A stretch of 64,000 nt of DNA from Leucobacter chironomi DSM 19883. Lineage in GTDB: Bacteria > Actinomycetota > Actinomycetes > Actinomycetales > Microbacteriaceae. Below are positions 23,840 through 32,145 of this stretch, one piece after another (within the stretch, counting starts at the first letter, position 1; each line of letters starts with the position of its first letter). Position numbers and translations under genes: made by a program. The notes beneath the pieces were generated by a model. It saw nothing but the letters and a program-made list of their open reading frames with translations. It had not been told where the DNA came from and did not search any database. The stretch is from assembly GCF_000421845.1 (NCBI RefSeq), contig NZ_ATXU01000006.1, positions 1 through 64,000 on the forward strand, read 5' to 3'.

Positions 23840-24217
23840 ATGAGTGATGGTGCGGGATTCGCCGGACAAGTCGGACTGCTGGCTGCAGGCGGTGTGCTTA
23901 CTCTCGGTGGCAGCCTCGTCACTACGTGGCTCACCGATCTGCGACGGTTCAAGCGCGAGGACGCGGTCCGAGAGGAAGCAGCAAAGCGTGAAGATAAACT
24001 GCGTGCCGAGGAACGTCAGCATCAGCTGGGCATCGCCGAAAGACAGAGATTCGAACAAGAGAAAGCGCTCCTCTTGGAGAAACGCTACGAGGAAGAGCAA
24101 CGCGAGACTCAACGACTGTTGACTCTCGAAGCAGCCTCCGCGGTACATCTCGAGACGGCCTATGGCTTGGTCTGTCAAATGATTGTAAGGAACCAGAGAG
24201 AAGCTGCTGGCTGGTAA
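23840..24217 (+). CDS. Leaderless moron: membrane helix plus coiled coil (first frame)
   Basis: The 125-aa product has a membrane helix (about 8-30) and then a long charged coiled coil (about 34-100, rich in Glu, Lys, Arg, Gln), ending VRNQREAAGW. The end looks cut, as another frame continues with a matching helical sequence; see the combined entry. The gene opposes its neighbours and starts behind TATGGT without a ribosome site. Function unknown; coiled-coil membrane proteins of phages often act in exclusion or sensing, but this is not shown here. Confidence 0.7.
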   Translation: MSDGAGFAGQVGLLAAGGVLTLGGSLVTTWLTDLRRFKREDAVREEAAKREDKLRAEERQHQLGIAERQRFEQEKALLLEKRYEEEQRETQRLLTLEAASAVHLETAYGLVCQMIVRNQREAAGW

Positions 24218-24494
24218 AGACTTCACCGAAGATCCTCTTCTGGAAATGCTCTTCCAAGAGGCAGGTCTCGTGCATGATGAGGAGACTCGAGAGCGCCTCG
24301 AACAAGTGATTCAGTTGATCTGGGGCTGGGATGATGTGCGCGAGCTCGATGGTTTCAGAACCGACTACCTCGAGTACCCGAGGATCATGGCAGCCGCAAG
24401 AAGAATGATCTCCGCGCGTCTGAGAGGCGAACGATCTCCCAAGGATGTCCAAACGATTTCCGATCTCTACGAGAGATTTGTGTCGAGTAGTTAA
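23840..24494 (+). pseudogene. Combined moron gene split at an AG repeat
   Basis: After 24186 a second frame is open to 24494 and reads REKLLAGKDFTEDPLLEMLF, then a helical domain ending in ERFVSSS. Its only ATG (24246) has no ribosome site or promoter. The two frames meet at (AG)3 (24195-24200). One further AG unit would join them as VRNQREKLLAGKD with 218 aa in total. So the gene was probably one frame that lost a dinucleotide, or can vary by slippage. It ends 6 nt before the convergent 48-aa gene. Confidence 0.55.
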
Positions 24495-24499
24495 CCCAG

Positions 24500-24646
24500 T
24501 CATCGCGCTGACCTTTCGGCGGCGCGGATCGCTGCTTGGCAGTCCTTGCACGTCGCCCCCGACTGCGCGATCGGCGCCGAGAAGTGCCCGCAGTAGGTCG
24601 TGCCACGGCCGAGGCCAGGCATGCAGGTGCGCTCCTTGTTCTTCAC
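24500..24646 (-). CDS. Small Cys-rich protein, 48 aa
   Basis: A GTG at 24646 overlaps the stop of the J-domain gene (GTGA). The product starts MKNKERTCMPGLGRGTTYCGH and has four cysteines (C8, C19, C33, C36) fit for a zinc ribbon, with helix CKDCQAAIRAAERSAR at the end. Its size and coupling make it a real phage gene; the role is unknown. Confidence 0.62.
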   Translation of the reverse strand: MKNKERTCMPGLGRGTTYCGHFSAPIAQSGATCKDCQAAIRAAERSAR

Positions 24647-25281
24647 AGCAGGCCCGCCTCTCGGAGCTTGGTCTCGGCGAGCGAGACTCGTTGGAACGCG
24701 GCCTCGTCCCCGCCCTGGTCCGGGTGTGCGCGGCGCTGAGCGAGCCGTAGCAGCACCCGCGGCGGCGCTTCCGCGGCCCTCGGCGCCGCAGAGAAGCTCG
24801 CGAGGAACGCGACAGCATCGTCAACGGTCGCGAAGCGGGCCGGCGCCGCCGTCGCTTCGATCTCGAGGAAGCCGCGGTACTGCTCGCCGTGACGGGTCAC
24901 CCCGTACCGGTCGACCTTCCGCAGCGCTTCGAGCGCGAGGGCGATCGCGCGGAGGTTGTCCTGCCAGGCGGTGAACGTGTCGCATGGGTACGAGAGGTGG
25001 CCGTGGCGGGAGTCGAGCGAGAAGATCACGCCCGGGTGTTCGGGTCGGGCGTTCGCGTAGGGTCGGCCGTCTCGGCGGAACGCGCCCGCGGGGATCGCGA
25101 TGAGGAGCTCGGCGGACTTCTGCTGAGCGCGGGTGTCGACGAGGTTCCAGATCTCGCGGTCGAGAGTGCGGAGCGTGCTCGTGAGCGTCGCACTGAACTG
25201 TGCTCGGCGCCGCTCTGGGGTGAGCGTGCCGGGCCAGTCGCGGATCGGGCCGGTCTTCATGGAGTCGGGCCAGGCGTTCAC
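24643..25281 (-). CDS. Phage protein with C-terminal J-domain-like end
   Basis: The 212-aa product has an unrecognised N-terminal domain (1-165) and a C-terminal helical pair with the HPD motif at 186-188 (LLRLAQRRAHPDQGGDEAAF), the signature by which DnaJ proteins stimulate DnaK. J-like proteins near replication genes are known in actinophages and may recruit the host chaperone to the replisome. The GTG start at 25281 overlaps the upstream stop (GTGA) and has GGGGAGG before it. Confidence 0.78.
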   Translation of the reverse strand: MNAWPDSMKTGPIRDWPGTLTPERRRAQFSATLTSTLRTLDREIWNLVDTRAQQKSAELLIAIPAGAFRRDGRPYANARPEHPGVIFSLDSRHGHLSYPCDTFTAWQDNLRAIALALEALRKVDRYGVTRHGEQYRGFLEIEATAAPARFATVDDAVAFLASFSAAPRAAEAPPRVLLRLAQRRAHPDQGGDEAAFQRVSLAETKLREAGLL

Positions 25282-25523
25282 AGCACGACCTCCCCGCTGT
25301 CAGCGACGACCATGCCGTGCGCCATGCGCAGACCGCACTCGGTCATGTCCTCGACGATCAGCACGTCGACCCGCTCAGCAGCGTCGATCAGTTCGATCGC
25401 GAGATCCCTCGCCTGCGACGCGGTATACTGCATGCGCTTCTTCGCCTGACGGAGTTCGATGCGCAGCTCGTCGTCGACCTCGACCGATGCGAGCTCGACC
25501 GTGATGCGTTCCTGAATTGCCAT
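25278..25523 (-). CDS. Hypothetical phage protein, 81 aa
   Basis: I do not recognise this acidic protein. It has strand-helix structure (RITVELASVEVDDELRIELRQ, then SQARDLAIELIDAAERVDV). It lies between SSB and the J-domain protein, with a coupled downstream start. Position suggests a replication accessory role. Confidence 0.65.
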   Translation of the reverse strand: MAIQERITVELASVEVDDELRIELRQAKKRMQYTASQARDLAIELIDAAERVDVLIVEDMTECGLRMAHGMVVADSGEVVL

Positions 25524-25535
25524 GATGATCGCCTC

Positions 25536-26072
25536 CTAGAAGGGCTGTTCGTCGTCGAAGCCGCCGGGGGACGGCTGCCCCTCGCCGGCCTGCTGCTGTG
25601 CCGCTGGTGACCCCCAGGAGGGTTGGCCGTAGCCGCCGCCCTCGGTCTGCCCGTAGGCGGGCTGCTGACCGTTCCCGGTCTTCGCGTAACCACCTCCGGC
25701 GGGGCCCGTGCCGGCGCGCGAGACCGCGGCCGTGGCGAAACGGAGCGACGGGCCGACCTCCTCGACGTCGAGATCCAGGGAGGTGCGCTGTTCCCCGTTC
25801 TTGTCCGTGTAGCTGCGCTGCGCGAGGCGGCCCTGCACGATGACGCGCATGCCCTTCGTGAGCGATGCCGCGATGTTGTCGGCGTACTCCCCATATGCGC
25901 GGCATCCGAGCCACAGGGGTTCGCCGTCGGCCCAGTCCCCGGACTGGCGATCGCGTACCCGCGGGGTCGAAGCGATGCGGAACGTCACCCATGACTTGCC
26001 CGACTGAGACACACGAGCCTCGGGGTCGGCGACGAGATTTCCTACTACGGTGATGAGCGGCTCTCCGGCCAT
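25536..26072 (-). CDS. ssb: Single-stranded DNA-binding protein
   Basis: The 178-aa product is a phage SSB: an OB fold in residues 1-115 (ITVVGNLVADPEARVSQSG, WLGCRAYGEYADNIAASLTKGMRVIVQGRL) followed by a Gly/Gln-rich flexible tail and the acidic tip DDEQPF, which binds partner proteins. It protects single strands in replication and recombination and works beside the helicase and RecT genes. AGAGG precedes the ATG. It may replace the host SSB on phage DNA. Confidence 0.95.
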   Translation of the reverse strand: MAGEPLITVVGNLVADPEARVSQSGKSWVTFRIASTPRVRDRQSGDWADGEPLWLGCRAYGEYADNIAASLTKGMRVIVQGRLAQRSYTDKNGEQRTSLDLDVEEVGPSLRFATAAVSRAGTGPAGGGYAKTGNGQQPAYGQTEGGGYGQPSWGSPAAQQQAGEGQPSPGGFDDEQPF

Positions 26073-26075
26073 GAT

Positions 26076-27392
26076 CTATACCTCTCCCGGCTCGATGAGA
26101 GCCGTGGTTTCGTGTTCCTTCTGGACGATGCGTGCGAACTGCCCCTCGAAACGGAGCGTCCTGGTACCGGCCTCTCCCTGCCGGTTCTTCGCGACGATGA
26201 AGTCGATGTCGCTGGTCTTCACGACACGGCCCTGCAGCTTCTTCTCGCCGCGGTGCATGAGCACGACCGCATCAGATGCGTGCTCAAGCCCCGCGGAGCC
26301 GCGCAGGTCGGTGATCAGGGGGCGCGGGTTGGGCCGGTTCGTCATGTTGCGGTTCAGTTGCTCGAGGATCACGACCGCGCAGCCGAGTTGCTTCGCGAGT
26401 TGTTTCGCGGCGTTCGCCCAGTCCTCGAGATCCTGCTGCCGCGACTTCGACGCCGGCGGGGACTTCACGAGGCCGAGGTAGTCGATCACGATCAACCCCA
26501 GATCGCCCTTCCGGTGCAGGGCATTCGCGAAACCAGTAATGTCCTCCCACCGGGCGCCGGGGCGGTCATACACCTCCAACGGCAGCACCCCTACGGCCTG
26601 CTCGGCCGCCCGCACCGACGCCCACCCCTGATCCGTGAGTTGGTGATTCTGCAGCGCGGACTGGTGGATGCCCTGCATCATCGAGATCAGCCGCTTGAGA
26701 AGGTCCTTCTCGGTCATCTCGAGCGACACGTACCCGGCCCGCTGCCCGAGCTCCGCGATGTGGAGAGCGAGCTGCAAGCCGAAGATGCTCTTGCCGCCGC
26801 CGGAGCGGGCGGCGACCGTGTAGAGGCTGCCTGGCCGAATCCCACCCACCATCGCGTTCAGCGACGGCCACGGCGTCGGCGTGAACGGGGCCTGCGTGCT
26901 CATCTCGTCGACGAGCGCCCCGAACACCTGCCCGATCGGACGCGACTCCCTGAGGGTGCCGTCGCGCAACTCAGCGATGATGCCAGCGGCCTTCTCCACG
27001 ATGTCGCCCTCCGCGTCACCCGACGCGGCGAGCTCCTGGATGCCGGCCGCGGCCTCGTGCAGCTTGCGGCGCTCGCCGTGCCGGCGCACGATCTCCGCAA
27101 ACTGCATTGCCTGGAAGCCGTACGCTCCGACCCCGTTGACCTCGTGCGGGTAGGTCGCATCGAACTCGTGCGCGCGGCCCGCAGCGACTCTACGGTCGTT
27201 CACCGTGATCGGGGAGACGGTATCGCCGCGGTCAGCGACGTCGCACATGATCGAGAACAGGGCCGCGTTCCGGGGGACCGAGAAGTCCGTCTCGCGGACA
27301 ATCTGCCGGATCTCCCAGATGCGGGACGGCTGCGCGAACACGGCGCCGAGCATGAACGCCTCGGTGGCCGGGTCGTATTCGAGCGCGGTCAC
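26076..27392 (-). CDS. DnaB-like replicative helicase
   Basis: The 438-aa protein has the DnaB layout: an N-terminal helical domain (1-150) and a RecA-like ATPase with Walker A ARSGGGKSI (196-203), Walker B LGLIVIDYLG (298-307), the QLNRNMTNRP stretch near 350 and the motif SAGLEHASDAVVLMHR (about 367-382). It unwinds DNA at the phage fork. The GTG start overlaps the stop of the presumed loader gene (GTGA). Confidence 0.95.
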   Translation of the reverse strand: MTALEYDPATEAFMLGAVFAQPSRIWEIRQIVRETDFSVPRNAALFSIMCDVADRGDTVSPITVNDRRVAAGRAHEFDATYPHEVNGVGAYGFQAMQFAEIVRRHGERRKLHEAAAGIQELAASGDAEGDIVEKAAGIIAELRDGTLRESRPIGQVFGALVDEMSTQAPFTPTPWPSLNAMVGGIRPGSLYTVAARSGGGKSIFGLQLALHIAELGQRAGYVSLEMTEKDLLKRLISMMQGIHQSALQNHQLTDQGWASVRAAEQAVGVLPLEVYDRPGARWEDITGFANALHRKGDLGLIVIDYLGLVKSPPASKSRQQDLEDWANAAKQLAKQLGCAVVILEQLNRNMTNRPNPRPLITDLRGSAGLEHASDAVVLMHRGEKKLQGRVVKTSDIDFIVAKNRQGEAGTRTLRFEGQFARIVQKEHETTALIEPGEV

Positions 27393-27736
27393 AGCGCTGC
27401 TCCTTCCTCGATGATCTCGATGACGTTCGCCGGCATGACGGGGTAGCGGGAGCGCCGGTAATGCTCCGTGATCGCGTCCTTCACGGCCTCACACGGGCGG
27501 CCGTGCAGCGCCTCCGCCCACGCCGCAGCCTCATAGGGGCCGCGCTCGCGTCCGTCGAACGCTGCCGCCCACGCGAGCAGCTCGAACGCCTCCTTCTGAG
27601 ACGCCACTCGCGGGCGGCGATCTGCGGCCTCAGAACCGGTGAGGGTGACCGACTGGCCGAGGCGGGCCTGATCGCCCGCCGTGCAGGCCAGGGCGGCGCG
27701 CTCCGCGTGCGTCTTGCCGTCATGCTCCGAGTTCAC
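27389..27736 (-). CDS. Probable helicase loader or replisome accessory protein
   Basis: The 115-aa product has a helical core (KEAFELLAWAAAFDGRERGPYEAAAWAEALHG) and PVMPANVIEIIEEG at the end. This pattern and the position between initiator and DnaB match small loader proteins in actinophages. I start at the GTG at 27736, with GAGGGGGTG upstream; the open frame to 27799 would run deep into the initiator gene. Loading activity is inferred from the gene order. Confidence 0.65.
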   Translation of the reverse strand: MNSEHDGKTHAERAALACTAGDQARLGQSVTLTGSEAADRRPRVASQKEAFELLAWAAAFDGRERGPYEAAAWAEALHGRPCEAVKDAITEHYRRSRYPVMPANVIEIIEEGAAL

Positions 27737-28469
27737 GGCGCACCCCCTCGGCCTGCATCGCCCGAGCACGCTCAGCCATGCGCTCCACCGCGGTCCCACC
27801 GGTCGCGGTCGAGCGTTGCGGGAGGGGACCGTTCTCCCACGCCTCAGCGTTCAACCACGACGCGGGATACTTCGTGAACGCCTCCGCACGGTTCGGGTCA
27901 TCCCGGTAAGCGACTGCAGCAGCGAAGAGCACATCGGGCGCCGTCTTCTTGAGTGCCGCCTTGTACGCGATGCGTGCGCGGCCCTTGTCCTTCTTGAGCG
28001 GGTAGACCTGCCACCACTCATCGAAGGAGTGCGCACTCTGCGCATGCGCATTTGCGCAGGTATCTACCTCAGAACTATCTACCTCTATAGAGAGGTACGA
28101 ATGCTCGCTCGTGCCGGTAACCTCGGCATCCGGTGCCGGAAACCCCCCAGCCTTTCCGGCACCTGGTGCCGGGAACTCATGCGCACTGAGAGGGCGATCC
28201 ATCAGGCGGTAACCGTCGGGAAGTCGGCCGCCGGCCTTCGAGCCGCGCTTGACCCGCTCAACCACGCCCAGCGCTTCGAGTTCGGCGAGCGCATCACGCA
28301 CCTTCCGTTCCGAGCAGCGCGCCTCGTCGGCGAGCGTCGCCTGCGACGGATAGTTCCCCCTGAGTCCCGCGCGAGTTGCCAGGGCGCCGAACACCATCAC
28401 GGCGTAGAGCGACACGCGCTCGTGCTCACGGAACATCCACGTTGGGATCGCTGCGAATCCTTCTGCCAT
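27720..28469 (-). CDS. Replication initiator with winged helix
   Basis: The 249-aa product has an N-terminal winged helix (LYAVMVFGALATRAGLRGNYPSQATLADEARCSERKVRDALAELEALG, about 22-70) like the HTH_36 type, a linker, and a C-terminal domain with FDEWWQVYPLKKDKGRARIAYKAAL, common in phage replication initiators next to DnaB genes. The origin often lies within or near this gene. I use the ATG at 28469, with GGAG 7 nt upstream, instead of the ATG 9 nt earlier. Confidence 0.8.
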   Translation of the reverse strand: MAEGFAAIPTWMFREHERVSLYAVMVFGALATRAGLRGNYPSQATLADEARCSERKVRDALAELEALGVVERVKRGSKAGGRLPDGYRLMDRPLSAHEFPAPGAGKAGGFPAPDAEVTGTSEHSYLSIEVDSSEVDTCANAHAQSAHSFDEWWQVYPLKKDKGRARIAYKAALKKTAPDVLFAAAVAYRDDPNRAEAFTKYPASWLNAEAWENGPLPQRSTATGGTAVERMAERARAMQAEGVRRELGA

Positions 28470-28474
28470 CTCTC

Positions 28475-28834
28475 TCATCTCCTTCCTGCGTGTTGCGGGC
28501 GGTCATGCTTGCCGCCCTCGTCATCGAGCCACCACGTCCTGCCTCCGAGATCTACGAACGGGACCGCGTCCTCGTGGTGTCGCTCGTGCCGGCTGATCGC
28601 CCACCCGGCCGGCGCGTGCCCCTGATGGGCGACGCCGTGACAGCCGGAGTGGTTACCCGACCCGCACAGCGCGAGCAGGTTCGCCATGTTGTGCTTCCCG
28701 CCACGCCCCGTGAAGCGGCGGTGATGGATCTGCGTTGCCCGCTTCCCGCACCCCGACTCGCACATGCCTCCCGAGCGTTCTTCGAGGAGGTCGACATGCT
28801 CTTGCGGCATCCGGCCGGTCCGCTTGTTGCTCAT
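28475..28834 (-). CDS. HNH endonuclease, early region
   Basis: The 119-aa product carries an HNH site: QIHHRRFTGRGGKHNMANLLALCGSGNHSGCHGVAHQGHAP (about 34-74), with two Cys (CESGCGKRA) before it that probably bind zinc. The ATG at 28834 overlaps the stop of the small gene upstream (ATGA). It may be a homing-type nuclease or serve in recombination. Confidence 0.85.
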   Translation of the reverse strand: MSNKRTGRMPQEHVDLLEERSGGMCESGCGKRATQIHHRRFTGRGGKHNMANLLALCGSGNHSGCHGVAHQGHAPAGWAISRHERHHEDAVPFVDLGGRTWWLDDEGGKHDRPQHAGRR

Positions 28835-29016
28835 GCGAACACCCCGGACTTCTGCACACGGAACTCGTGCACGCCCTCCCACCGCATCCGGTTCATCGCG
28901 TGCAGCGCCTCGAGCGTGAGCATCCCCTTCCGGGTCCGCCCCTCCACCCGCCACGGCTGCGGATCGTCATCGACGCGGACGACGTCGCCGACGTGGATTT
29001 CTTCGAGCTTCACCAT
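28831..29016 (-). CDS. Hypothetical phage protein, 61 aa
   Basis: A small strand-rich protein (VKLEEIHVGDVVRVDDDPQPWRVEGRT) that looks like an SH3- or KOW-type barrel. The role is unknown. Both ends overlap neighbouring genes, and GGAGG stands before the ATG at 29016. Confidence 0.65.
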   Translation of the reverse strand: MVKLEEIHVGDVVRVDDDPQPWRVEGRTRKGMLTLEALHAMNRMRWEGVHEFRVQKSGVFA

Positions 29017-29462
29017 CACGCCCTCCTCGGGTTCGAGGCGAGCTGGTACGTGGCGAGCACGAGCTTCGACTGCGTCTGCAGGCTGCTCTTGCGGGAGTCG
29101 ACAAGGTCGGCGAGGCCCTTCGCATACCGGTACGCGATCTGCGCCGCGGCCTCCTCCGCCCGCTCCTGCTCGGTCGCGAGATCCACCGCCGCTGTCCGCT
29201 CGGCCGCGTTCTTCCCCTCAGCGCCAGCCTGCGCTTTCGACTTCGCCCGCAGCAGCACCTCGGCCGCGTCCCCGCGCACCCTGTCGGCTTCCTTCACGAT
29301 CCACAGCGCCTTGTTCGCGACGGAGTCGACGCGCTCGAGCTGGAAGATGATCTCGTCGGGGGTGCGGATGGTGCCCGGGGCGGGCGGCTCGATCGCGATC
29401 TCCTGCCGCATCTTCGCCACCCACCCCTCGACCTCCGCGGCGGTGTGCGGCATGGCGTTCAC
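29016..29462 (-). CDS. Coiled-coil protein next to RecT, 148 aa
   Basis: The product is helical throughout, with a charged Ala/Glu/Lys-rich coiled coil (about 45-110) and LADLVDSRKSSLQTQSKLVLATYQLASN at the end. Proteins of this kind follow RecT in many actinophages; their role is not known, and an accessory function in annealing is possible. The GTG start overlaps the RecT stop (GTGA). Confidence 0.7.
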   Translation of the reverse strand: MNAMPHTAAEVEGWVAKMRQEIAIEPPAPGTIRTPDEIIFQLERVDSVANKALWIVKEADRVRGDAAEVLLRAKSKAQAGAEGKNAAERTAAVDLATEQERAEEAAAQIAYRYAKGLADLVDSRKSSLQTQSKLVLATYQLASNPRRA

Positions 29463-30367
29463 GCCTCACCCCTGGCGAGGATCTCGGCCTTCGCGCCGCG
29501 CAGCACCTGGTCGACGGTCATGTCCTCGACGAGCACCTGGCGCAGCAGGCCCGCCTCCTTCGCCTCCCCGTAGAGCGTGCGCAGCATGTCGACCGCGATA
29601 GTCGCGTCCTCGGTCGCGAGGCACTGCTGCACGCGCTCCACCCACGCCGCCGGCTCGAACGACGGTGCATCGTCGACGACCTCGGCTTCCACGGGCTCCT
29701 CCTCCGCGGCGGGAGACGGAGCGGCCTGGGGTGCAGGCTGCGGCGCGCGCTGCACGGGCTTCGCAGTGCCCGCCTGCTGCATCTCTTCCGTTCCGTACAG
29801 GCCCGAGAGCTCGTTCGGGAAAGCCTGCCGGAGCGCCAGCATCTCCGCGCACTTTGCGAGCTGGTTCGACGGGTTGTTGATCCACTGCCCAGAAGGTTTG
29901 AGGTCACCGGTCTTCCGGTCACGAGGGCAGTAGCCAGCGTAGGTGGCGACCGCCACGAGCGGCTCTGAGAAGCCCTCTCGCATCACCGCGACACGCGCCG
30001 CGGCAGGGGGTTCGCTGGACAGCCACACGTCCCGCCAGATGCCGTCGTCGCCGCACCACTCCGTCGGCTTCTTGCCCCGGTAGAGTCCAGTGCGATCAGC
30101 GATCAGGCGGAACCCGTCGATCGAGATCAGCACCGTCCACTTCCCACCCATCTCCGCTGCGTAGATCTGCCGGGCAGCGGGGTCGAGCTGGGTGCGCTGG
30201 CACTGCATCAGGAACGCCTCGATCACGCCGAGCGGCGCGTCGGGCTGCTTCCCCTTCCAGTTGCTGCGATCCACGAGACCGAGCTGCTGCATGAGCGCAT
30301 ACTGCGAGGCCGACCACGCCTGAATGTTGGCGTCCTGCGGCAGCTTCTCCATGAGCTCAGTGCCCAT
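29459..30367 (-). CDS. recT: RecT/Bet-family single-strand annealing protein
   Basis: RecT-type proteins bind single-stranded DNA and pair it with complementary strands. The 302-aa product has the family core: GVIEAFLMQCQRTQLDPAARQIYAAEMGGKWTVLISIDGFRLIADRTG (about 48-96) and NQLAKCAEMLALRQAFPNELSGLYG (about 170-195). The tail has a Pro/Ala linker and a small helical domain. The ATG at 30367 has AAGGAGG and overlaps the stop of the YqaJ gene. With YqaJ it forms a recombination pair. Confidence 0.93.
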   Translation of the reverse strand: MGTELMEKLPQDANIQAWSASQYALMQQLGLVDRSNWKGKQPDAPLGVIEAFLMQCQRTQLDPAARQIYAAEMGGKWTVLISIDGFRLIADRTGLYRGKKPTEWCGDDGIWRDVWLSSEPPAAARVAVMREGFSEPLVAVATYAGYCPRDRKTGDLKPSGQWINNPSNQLAKCAEMLALRQAFPNELSGLYGTEEMQQAGTAKPVQRAPQPAPQAAPSPAAEEEPVEAEVVDDAPSFEPAAWVERVQQCLATEDATIAVDMLRTLYGEAKEAGLLRQVLVEDMTVDQVLRGAKAEILARGEA

Positions 30368-31401
30368 CACTTCGCCTCCTTCGTCTGCTTGCCGGCGGTG
30401 ATCGTTGCCCGCGCCGGCTTGCCCTTCTTCACGGCTCGCACCGTCTTCGTGTGATGGTTCGCCAACTCGTCGAACGCGGCCTGCAGCTTCGTCACGCGGG
30501 CCTTCGCCCGGGCGAGCTGCTGCGCCTCCTTCGGGTGCGCCGCCTCCGCCGCTTCGAGGTCGACCACCTCGTCGTCGAACTCTTCATCCGGGGTGCCCGG
30601 CGTGATCGTCACCCGAGCGAGCGGGGACTCCTGCGAGATGCCTCGCTCGATGGTCGCCTTGTACGAGGCCTCCTTGAGCGCCTTGCCCTCCTTCTCGGCG
30701 GCGAGGCCCCGGAGGTAGTTGAGGGCGTTGGTGTCCTGCTCTTCGTCGATCTCGGGCGCCTCGTCGTAGTCCATGGCAGCGAGCACCAGGTCAGCGACCT
30801 CGACGAGCTGCGCGACCATCCCCTCGTCGCGGGGGAAGTACTCGCGGGAGCGATCACCGGGACGGAAGTCGCCGGGCTGTCCGAGGCGCTGCTCGACATT
30901 CAGCCAGCACCCGATCGCGCCGGCCACGTAGCAGCACCACTGCATCTGCCACTCGTACCCGGTTGCGGCGAGCGCCGCCGAACCCTTCGGGAGCAGCTTC
31001 CCCGAGGTCTTGATTTCGTCGAGGATGAGGTTCCCGTCGAAATCGACTGACACCCCATCCGGGGAGGCCAGGTAGCGCGAGTTCACGGCGGCGTGGATCA
31101 CCCGGGACTCGGGCACCACCCCGAACCCTGCGAGATCAGCCGCGATGATAGGCTCCCGCTGCTTCCCCCACTCGGTGTACGCGTTCCCAGTGAAGGGGTC
31201 GCCGTCGCGCTTCCTGCGCACGAGATCCTGGATCGCGACATCGCGGTTGCTGGCGGTCATGATCTTTGCGAGCTCGGTCGCGGTCACGCCCTGACGCCGC
31301 TCGGCGAGCCAGGCCTCGCGGTCCTGGTCCGAAGCGCCGGCACGCGACTCGAGGTCGAGCAGCGCGGGCACCGGATCGAGATCGGTGAACGTGAGACTCA
31401 C
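30367..31401 (-). CDS. YqaJ-family exonuclease (phage recombinase)
   Basis: The YqaJ nuclease resects double-strand ends to feed RecT. The 344-aa product has the PD-(D/E)xK core: Asp115 in SPDGVSVD, then Glu129 and Lys131 in LDEIKTS; it also has EWGKQREPIIAADL (77-90) and GYEWQMQWCCYV (about 148-160), which carries the helix after the active site. A charged coiled coil (about 290-325) makes the end. It overlaps RecT and the upstream gene. Confidence 0.92.
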   Translation of the reverse strand: MSLTFTDLDPVPALLDLESRAGASDQDREAWLAERRQGVTATELAKIMTASNRDVAIQDLVRRKRDGDPFTGNAYTEWGKQREPIIAADLAGFGVVPESRVIHAAVNSRYLASPDGVSVDFDGNLILDEIKTSGKLLPKGSAALAATGYEWQMQWCCYVAGAIGCWLNVEQRLGQPGDFRPGDRSREYFPRDEGMVAQLVEVADLVLAAMDYDEAPEIDEEQDTNALNYLRGLAAEKEGKALKEASYKATIERGISQESPLARVTITPGTPDEEFDDEVVDLEAAEAAHPKEAQQLARAKARVTKLQAAFDELANHHTKTVRAVKKGKPARATITAGKQTKEAK

Positions 31402-31733
31402 TGCTCCTCACCGCCCCACGGGATCGAGGGCAGCTCGTCAGCACCCTCCTCGATGCCTTCGAGCGCCAGGGGAGCGTTCCCCGTGCGCTGCTCATACCGC
31501 TCAGCGAGGAGCGTGCGCACCGTCTGCGCATCTGCACCTGTAACCGGCTCGATCTGCTTGATCCGCACAGTCGCCGTCCGAGCACCGTCGGCCAGGCGCT
31601 CGACGATGCTGTGACCGCTGACGACGACGACCGCGAGCACGTCACCGGGCTGGTGGCCCTTGAAGTGGTCTTCGAGGCTCTGGATGCCGTCGAGCTCCTC
31701 GTCGGGACGCTTCGACGTGTACTTGAGTACCAT
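31398..31733 (-). CDS. Hypothetical protein in the recombination operon, 111 aa
   Basis: The product MVLKYTSKRPDEELDGIQSL has a strand-rich core (DVLAVVVVSGHSIVERLADGARTATVRIKQIEPV) and an acidic tail. It often accompanies YqaJ/RecT in actinophages. Its stop overlaps the YqaJ start by 4 nt (ATGA). The function is not known. Confidence 0.7.
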   Translation of the reverse strand: MVLKYTSKRPDEELDGIQSLEDHFKGHQPGDVLAVVVVSGHSIVERLADGARTATVRIKQIEPVTGADAQTVRTLLAERYEQRTGNAPLALEGIEEGADELPSIPWGGEEQ

Positions 31734-31764
31734 GATGGGTTTCCTTCCGTTGCCCCCAGCCCGG

Positions 31765-32145
31765 TCAGGCGGGGGAGTCTTTCTCGTAGATCCGCACCTC
31801 AGTGCGGGCCCGGTCGCCGGCGCCGTAGTGGCGCTCGACGATGAACTTTTCGATCTGTTCGTCGTCGACGAACGCGACCCCGTTCAGGGCGTCCATCGCG
31901 AGCTTCGCGAGGTTGTCGGCATCCACGCCGCGCCGCGTCGCCCGGTAGAAGCGCGCCTCGACCAGCAGGCGACCGGTGAGCGGTTCAGCGTTCGGGTAAG
32001 CCGCCCGGAACGCCGCGAGCACTCGCCCCTCCGCTTCCCGGGTGCGCTTCGGCGTGAACGACCTGCCGGTCTTCGTCGCCCTCGGCCGCTCCTTCGGCAG
32101 CGGCTCGCCACCGGCCCGGAACGCGAACCTCGGCTGCCACGTCAT
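31765..32145 (-). CDS. RusA-like Holliday junction resolvase
   Basis: The 126-aa product shows the RusA active-site pattern RRGVDADNLAKLAMDALNGVAFVDDEQI with Asp75, Asp77 and Asp94-95. RusA dimers cut four-way DNA junctions; phages use them to clear branches before packaging. GEPLPKERPRAT near the start is also typical. It ends 32 nt before the 111-aa gene. Confidence 0.9.
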   Translation of the reverse strand: MTWQPRFAFRAGGEPLPKERPRATKTGRSFTPKRTREAEGRVLAAFRAAYPNAEPLTGRLLVEARFYRATRRGVDADNLAKLAMDALNGVAFVDDEQIEKFIVERHYGAGDRARTEVRIYEKDSPA

